This document shows, in pieces, positions 54,259-59,383 of a stretch of DNA of 59,383 nt. The DNA is taken from positions 1 through 59,383 of the forward strand of contig JAQTMV010000006.1 in assembly GCA_028714175.1 (NCBI GenBank). The letters are read 5' to 3'. A program made the position numbers and the translations under genes. The DNA comes from Methylococcales bacterium. GTDB lineage: Bacteria > Pseudomonadota > Gammaproteobacteria > Methylococcales > Methylomonadaceae. The notes under the pieces were generated by a model. The model was not told the DNA's origin. It saw only the letters and a list, made by a program, of their open reading frames with translations, and did no database searches. How positions within the stretch are numbered: the stretch's first letter is position 1; each line of letters starts with the position of its first letter.

Positions 54259-54371
54259 AATACAAACTGAGCCTTATCTCCCCAGTAAGTTCCCTCCAGG
54301 GATTGAGCTGTAAGGGTATAAAAGGCTAAATTAGCCACCGCGATTAAACTCACTAATTTCAATTTGTTCAT
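54255..54371 (-). pseudogene. Out-of-frame signal peptide of the S8 protease
   Basis: A 38-codon frame starts MNKLKLVSLIAVANLAFYTL and continues TAQSLEGTYWGDKAQFVL, with AAGGAA upstream. It is a typical Sec signal peptide plus a short linker. Its TGA overlaps the protease ATG (ATGA). Joining the frames by one base would give a secreted precursor running into KTPNDPLYPKQW. It is either a frameshift lesion, a sequencing error, or a coupled leader; the protease's sorting tail makes no sense without export, so the first two are favoured. Confidence 0.6.
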
Positions 54372-54650
54372 AACTTTTTCCTTATTTTTTGTTGTTAATT
54401 CTTGGGTGAAAGACATAAACATAACCTTGCACCTAAGGAGTGTTCAAACTTTTGGTACAGTTAAAGATTTCATTTGTACCAGCGTTTACCTTCAGCACTA
54501 TCCAAACTATCAATGACACTATCCCAGTAATCGATTTCGCCCACAATTTTTTGTTGGAACCTTGGCAGGGTGGGGGCGGGGACTACCTTACCAATTGCGC
54601 AAGTGCTTATGGCGAGGGCGCGAGCTCGACATTGATTCTATTAATTGCCG

Positions 54651-55562
54651 TTACAAACCAAACTGCTTGGTGTCTACATACTCGTGTTTTAACAGCGTCC
54701 ACCAGTCGTCGGCCTGCCCTTGTAAGACATATTCATACGGTAGCCAGCCGTAGCCCTTATCGCCCAACTCAGCCCCCACGAGTTTCTGATCAGCAATGCC
54801 CCTGTGGTTTCTTTTCCACAGAGTGGGTTCTTGATTTTTTTCGCATCGTCGTAGCCAACTGCTACGACCGCATGCCCGCCCGCCACACTTTCCTTCGGGC
54901 ACGGAAAAGGGAAATGTCCATTTTTTCCAGAATATTGGTAGGAGCCATAGACCGCAAATCCGAACATCGACGGCATATTACCTGCTAGATTTGTCTTGAT
55001 CCGCTACAGCAGGTTAGCAGGCGTAACTCCGGGAGGATCAAGCCTGTAGTAGTTAATGGACTGATAGCTTTGCGCAAAGGCATAGCAGAATGCAGGCGGT
55101 TCCATGTCGAAGTCGGATGTAGGAGGCGCTACCGGCTCCGGCTTCACAGTGGTATACGGCCAGTATTTTTCAGGCGGCGCTCCAAATAAGGTCATGGCTG
55201 CCATCGTAGAACTTAAATAAGCTCCGGTGTCGCCGGTCCAGCCGAGCAGGTTACGGGTCACCTTGTAAAGAAACAGTCTTGAGGCATCAATATGCGTGCC
55301 AAAAGCCTTTCTTTCATAAAACTCTATCAATCCCACAGCTGCTTGTGCCGTACATGATCCCAAATCACGTTGATCTTCGATGGGAGAGCACCAAGCTCTA
55401 AGATCAACTGAAGCCGGCAAGGGAGGCCGGTGCAGCTGATGCCGTCATATTGATTTTCTTAAGCAGCGGCTTTATTTTTACATGTTCTGGCGTGTAGTCC
55501 CGGAAGTCAGGCAAGTCACGCATCCAGCCCATTCCTCGAGTTTTAACAGTATTTGTATCCAT
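54651..55562 (-). pseudogene. Papain-like cysteine peptidase (C1A), three lesions
   Basis: From ATG 55562 (AGGAGAT upstream): MDTNTVKTRGMGWMRDLPDF then RDYTPEHVKIKPLLKK, the start of bacterial C1A peptidases that begin GMGWxxDxPDxRDYT. A shift near 55425 leads to PASVDLRAWCSPIEDQRDLGSC with the catalytic Cys at 55352-55354. A TAG at 55004-55006 replaces a likely CAG (LL-Q-RIKTNLAGNM). The catalytic His (GGHAVVAVGYDD) and Asn (IRNSWG) follow, then a one-base loss near 54763, after which GDKGYGWLPYEYVLQGQADDWW continues to the end. All active-site residues survive, so decay is recent. No signal peptide is seen. Confidence 0.78.
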
Positions 55563-55881
55563 AATTCATCTCCTATGTAATATGCTGTTTATCAAGATTC
55601 AGACCGAAAACTTATACGAATCGCGAAAAATTCTCCTTCGCCTTGACTTATGGTTTTGGTGCAAATCAAGAATCAAAAAATTAACTTTTTCAACTGTTGT
55701 TACCTAACGCTTAAGATATGTTTATTCTATCCCCGCCCTCTTTAAAAAAAATTAATCCAGGTTAACTTTTTAATAAATAATTATTCATGCGCCGAGTGCC
55801 TTGCCAATTACCACATTAATAGCACATCTTCGATTCCATCTGGTGGAACACATCGTTGGTTCCACCTTAGGGGTTGCTGTG
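55563..55881. other. Non-coding stretch upstream of the C1 peptidase
   Basis: AT-rich with no gene. On the minus strand a CGTATAAG-like -10 near 55614-55621 could belong to the peptidase promoter, but no convincing -35 is paired with it. Confidence 0.3.
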
Positions 55882-58800
55882 TCAGAAATTTGTTGTGATC
55901 AGAAATTCGATAATCGTAAGGCTGCTCCAGCTGCTCAGCGGTAGAAAAAGAGCTTTTAGCCAAGGTTGTTGGGTGAACGGCCTGAAGGCACCCTTATCCA
56001 CGGATTTCACTTGCTTAATCGCTTCTTCCAACTGTCTCAACAGCTTTGGGTTATCCAAGCCCTTCTGCGCAAGCACGCATAAAGAGAGTTTCTCTAAGGC
56101 GATTTTCCGCAATTCTTCGGCATTGTTGCGGAGGCGCAGAGCACTTATGACGGGTATTGTGAAAGACAGAAAGAAAAGCAACGCAACGCGAGCTGCCAAG
56201 GGGTACACCAATTGTCGAACAAGCGCGTGCGTGATGCGATGAACAAGGCGAGCACAAGAAATGGATAATAAATCAATCCACTCAAAACAGCAGTCCGTTC
56301 TGCGATCAAACGCATATCCAATAAGGGATCGAAAAGTCTGTCGTAATGCGTCTTCCGAGTTATCTTCTCGCTATGTTCCATGGCAGAGCAGTTTGTCAAC
56401 TCGAAAGCAGCTAACGTGGCTTCCGACCAGTTCGGCGCCTTCTTAAGCTGTTGAGCCATGCGATTGCATCGCGCGGTCGATTCCGCCACAAAGAATATCA
56501 GGACTTGTATTGCAAACAAGGTTGAAAAAAGAATGGCGAAGTCCAGCCTACCGAACACATCACCTCGATAGGGCCGTTCTGGAGGCCCCACCAGATTCAA
56601 CAAGATAAAACCAAAAAAAACAAAAACAACGGCAGGAACAAAAGCATGTAGTAATTGTGCCGAGAATCCTTGAGGATGAATATGCTCAGCCCATATCTCC
56701 AAGGGGCTTTGGGGGTCGTATTTATCAGGCCGCACCAATTCCTGCCAATAGTTCTTTATAGTATCGGGTAGGCTCTGTTTTGCCGGAGCGCGGGCGACCA
56801 TGGCGACCCGCCAGGTGTCAGGAAAAAAACGCTTGCTGACGACAAAGTCATTTAATCGGATCAACAGCCAGCCGCGGCGGAATAGAACGATAGCGAGCAG
56901 CAGCGTTGTTATCCGGATCAATTCAGCAGGCCACATACTGACGCCCTCCACCCAGGAGAAAGGTTCCTCACCTTTGCGGAAAAAGGCGAGATAGTTCATC
57001 GAAACTACAAGTGCGAGCAGCACGGTAAATAAAATGACTCCAGTCGAAGGATGATAACGTAACCATCGCCAGGCGTTGCGAGTCATCTGCCTTGCCCCAC
57101 GCCATAGAAGGCAAAGCAAAAGCCAGAGCAAAGTTAAGAGTATAAGCACGCCAATGTAAAACTTGGCGAGATGAAAAAGCTTGGCCCGATAGTAGCTCGA
57201 TTCCCCTTCCTTCGAACCGCTTGCGGGGTGAACACTTTGACAATCTGCAATTGAACTGCAGGGGTCAGACTGGCCATCCTCGGGATCGTTTAGGCTGACC
57301 GCCCGGGTTCTGCCGATCTCGAAAATCCGGGAACTCTGCTCGGGAAACCATTGAGCAATCTTGTTATGAACTTCGATTCTTTGATCAGGCTTTTCAATGC
57401 TTCTGCCTAACTGATCCATGCTTAGCGCCATTTGTATCGCCAGGAATGTACCGGTCTGGTAGCTGTCACGGAACGGGGGAATACTGCCTTGCAGGTAAGG
57501 ATTCAAAGTAAGCCCAAAAGCAGAGCCTACGACAAGATTGTGGGTGACTGACTTGAATTCATCAGGATGCAGGTAAGCGGCGTCCAAGTCCGTGGTAAAT
57601 AGCACCTTGCCGGGAAAGCGAACCCGCAACGCCTCAAGCACCATTAACTTATCGTAGATATCATTGCCGAAAACGCCGATGGCTTTTAGTTCTTTGCCCT
57701 GGTCTTTCAAGCGTCGTTCCTGGTCATAAAGACGGTCCGTCAGTCGCCGCAGATAATCGATTTGGCTGTCACCCTGTGGCTGTTCGATGGTGGCGCCTTT
57801 TTTTTCAGTTTCTTTATTATTTTTACCTTGGCGATCAGCATTCGCTTCTCTTTTTCCAGGCAGGAGACCGTCTAAGCCACGCAGGTAACTGTATTGCAAA
57901 ATCGGACAATTAACAGAACCCTTGGTGCATTGGTCTTGGATTTCAAACTCACTTTTGAAAATCTGTGGCAGCGTTTGGGCATACAAAGTGTCCCATTCCG
58001 AAATCAGCGCAACGTAGGCTTCGTTTGCCTTCAAGCTTTTTTTATCAAGTCCACGCAAGGCGAGTTCCTTTACCAACGAACGAACAATTTTGTCATCGGT
58101 AGAAGTAACCCGTTCAAGAAAAACCCCTTTACTCTTTAGGAACTCCGGCAAGGCTTGAAGGCGATATTCGGCAGGCAGCAGAAATTTGTCCGGCGCGGTC
58201 GCCGAGGAAGAAAGGAACATTAAGCTATTTTGCGAGCGAGAGGATGGCTTATTAACAAGATTTTGAGCTTCATCCACCAGATCCTTAACTGTGCCCGAGG
58301 CCCAGGGTCCTATAATTCTGATTTTCACAGCGTCTGATACAGTATCGGATAAAGACGATCCAAACAGTTCGCGAATACTAGCTAGAGGTTTGTGCTTAAA
58401 AGCCAGCTCATTCAACCAAAACAGGATCACCCGTGGTTTCTTAGTATCTGGATCTGTATTGGTGAATTGCTCGTAGGGGATGGTTAGTGGATCTGTTTTG
58501 GTGAATCGCTCGTAGGGGGTGGTCAGAGGGTTCTGATTTTCCGCTGTGAGAATTACTAAAGAGTCCGGTTTTACGTTCGTGCCGGTAATTTCCAGGCACT
58601 GGAGTTTTTCCGCATCATCCGGGACGTAACCGAGGTGATTCAATGCAGCTAGAACCGCATAGCGATGCCGTCTTCCTTGAAGTTCTTCCACACTCTCCCA
58701 GTTCGCTTCCTGAATCATCACGCCAAGCGCAATGATTTTAGTGTCCTTGTCTTTTTTGCCCATCATATCTTGAAGAACATCGCCAGGAAGTTTATTCAGA

Positions 58801-59042
58801 AATATCCCTTCGCGCAACTTCGTTAGCGGTTTAGCGAGTTCGCGTTGCACGGCCGTGAACGGAGCCTGCCACAGCCGCGCTTTTACGCCGGTTTGTGTGA
58901 TCTCGGGAATTTCTTCCGGTTGCGGGCGCGATGTTTTAAGCGGGGCGTAGTCTACCCAGACGGCGCTGAAAAACAGAACGAGCACGGTTAGTAGTCCAGT
59001 GAACTGATTCGTTCCTGACTGTTTGTTTTCTTCATTTGCCAT
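55882..59042 (-). CDS. Very large membrane protein, possible periplasmic-binding-protein-like sensor; one frameshift
   Basis: I do not recognise this family. An N-terminal membrane segment (FTGLLTVLVLFFSAVWV, residues 14-30) is followed by about 590 residues outside the membrane, then at least six helices between residues 620 and 935. The soluble part has alternating strands and helices (AYVALISEWDTLYAQTLP, KAIGVFGNDIYDKLMVLEALRVRFP, VLFTTDLDAAYLHPDEF, HNLVVGSAFGL) that recall type 1 periplasmic binding proteins. The frame stops at 56145, but FDNW then matches VYPLAARVALLFF in another frame to 55882. One G missing near 56205 would explain it and give about 1050 aa. A tandem duplication lies at 58440-58540. 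Confidence 0.6.
58440..58540. repeat. Tandem duplication of a TPYERFTKTDP segment
   Basis: Two adjacent copies of about 45 nt (shared core GGTGAATTGCTCGTAGGG / GGTGAATCGCTCGTAGGG), in frame, encode PLTTPYERFTKTD then PLTIPYEQFTNTD. A few substitutions separate them, so the duplication is not brand new. Confidence 0.6.
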
Positions 59043-59089
59043 GATGTGTCCTCTTTAGCTGGGTGGAAAGTCTTTCAGTTGATTAACAT

Positions 59090-59113
59090 CCGTAATCGCA
59101 ATCTACGGTTTTT
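59090..59113. repeat. CCGTA hairpin with T-run, copy 2
   Basis: CCGTAATCGCAATCTACGG followed by TTTTT, upstream of the large membrane protein. It shares the CCGTAATC start and CGGTTTT end with the copy at 51427. Possibly a dispersed repeat or a plus-strand terminator. Confidence 0.45.
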
Positions 59114-59296
59114 CCCTTGTGCATTCGAAGGATGCGTGCTCGCTTCCCCGGACAGATAGACATAATTCAAGCCTTAACCGCCATAGCGGTTTTCGATCAC
59201 CCTTAAAACAGCCTGAGCCTCAGATGAATCCCGCTTCGGAATCCACAGGTTACATTGGGTGTAGACCTGGTTGTGACAGCCAACATCATAATTTGA

Positions 59297-59383
59297 TTAT
59301 TTTTTTCTAAATGGAATGACATTCTCTGGCAATGTAATTTTTTCAATATACGTCTTTGACAGAACATCCCAGCCTTTATCAAA
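59297..59383 (-). CDS. C-terminal end of a gene entering from the right edge
   Basis: The last 87 nt read on the minus strand as an open frame FDKGWDVLSKTYIEKITLPE then NVIPFRKK and TAA, in phase with the window end. It ends in a basic tail. Too short to identify. If real, it lies upstream of the large membrane protein on the same strand, separated by about 250 nt without genes. Confidence 0.4.
   Translation of the reverse strand, partial: FDKGWDVLSKTYIEKITLPENVIPFRKK

Noticed and set aside
54470-54559. Short minus-strand coding-like stretch (FQQKIVGEIDYWDSVIDSLD and on) between the C1 peptidase and the subtilase leader
   Set aside because: No start codon or ribosome site, and an in-frame stop upstream; at most a remnant, too short to name.

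Overview
The window is a bacterial chromosome segment of about 59 kb. Its housekeeping genes and gene orders (tig-clpP-clpX-lon-hupB-tRNAs-ppiD; miaB-phoH-ybeY-corC; trmJ-cysE-iscR-iscS-iscA; suhB opening like the E. coli protein) are gammaproteobacterial. The mixture of accessory genes would fit a Methylococcales-type methanotroph, but no diagnostic methane-oxidation gene is present, so that placement is inference.

Layout. (1) 1-10.2 kb is an accessory defence and mobile zone. It holds a type I restriction locus (hsdR, a fused hsdM-hsdS with two frameshifts) split by a GxxExxY gene inside a repeat cassette, three type II toxin-antitoxin loci (one with a dead toxin), a decayed IS1182-type element and an adjacent MITE. 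(2) 10.2-25.2 kb is mostly backbone: dnaQ, a coiled-coil protein, iscA-iscS-iscR-cysE-trmJ, suhB, a transposase relic, miaB-phoH-ybeY-corC, galE, a PfkB kinase and a YheT hydrolase. (3) 25.2-36.4 kb is mixed: a GC-rich P-type ATPase next to a truncated yaiI, a PHP-domain gene, an ABC exporter, a Met/His-rich periplasmic protein with a CusA-like pump, and a decaying BrnT/BrnA-like locus with a third gene. (4) 36.4-48.1 kb is backbone: YccA, a radical SAM protein, the protein quality-control block tig-clpP-clpX-lon-hupB, three tRNAs, ppiD and fabI. (5) 48.4-59.4 kb is a second accessory zone, entirely on the minus strand: a GH13 glucan enzyme, a chagasin-type inhibitor, a detached protease prodomain, an exosortase, a subtilase with a C-terminal sorting signal, a dead papain-like peptidase, and a very large membrane protein of unknown function.

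The most interesting unit is 50.9-55.6 kb. A subtilisin-like protease lacks its own prodomain, ends in an IPTL-CTERM-like membrane-sorting signal, and is followed directly by an exosortase (Cys/Arg/His all present) and then by a secreted protein that looks like two tandem subtilase prodomains. A chagasin inhibitor and a broken papain-family peptidase flank it. I read this as a self-contained protease-display module: secreted enzyme, dedicated sortase, prodomain acting in trans, and inhibitor. Its signal peptide is out of frame by one base.

A recurring theme is decay that spares the antidote. Two toxins and the papain-like peptidase are disrupted while their antitoxins or inhibitor are intact. 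Many disruptions elsewhere are single-base shifts, so sequencing error must be excluded before those genes are called pseudogenes.
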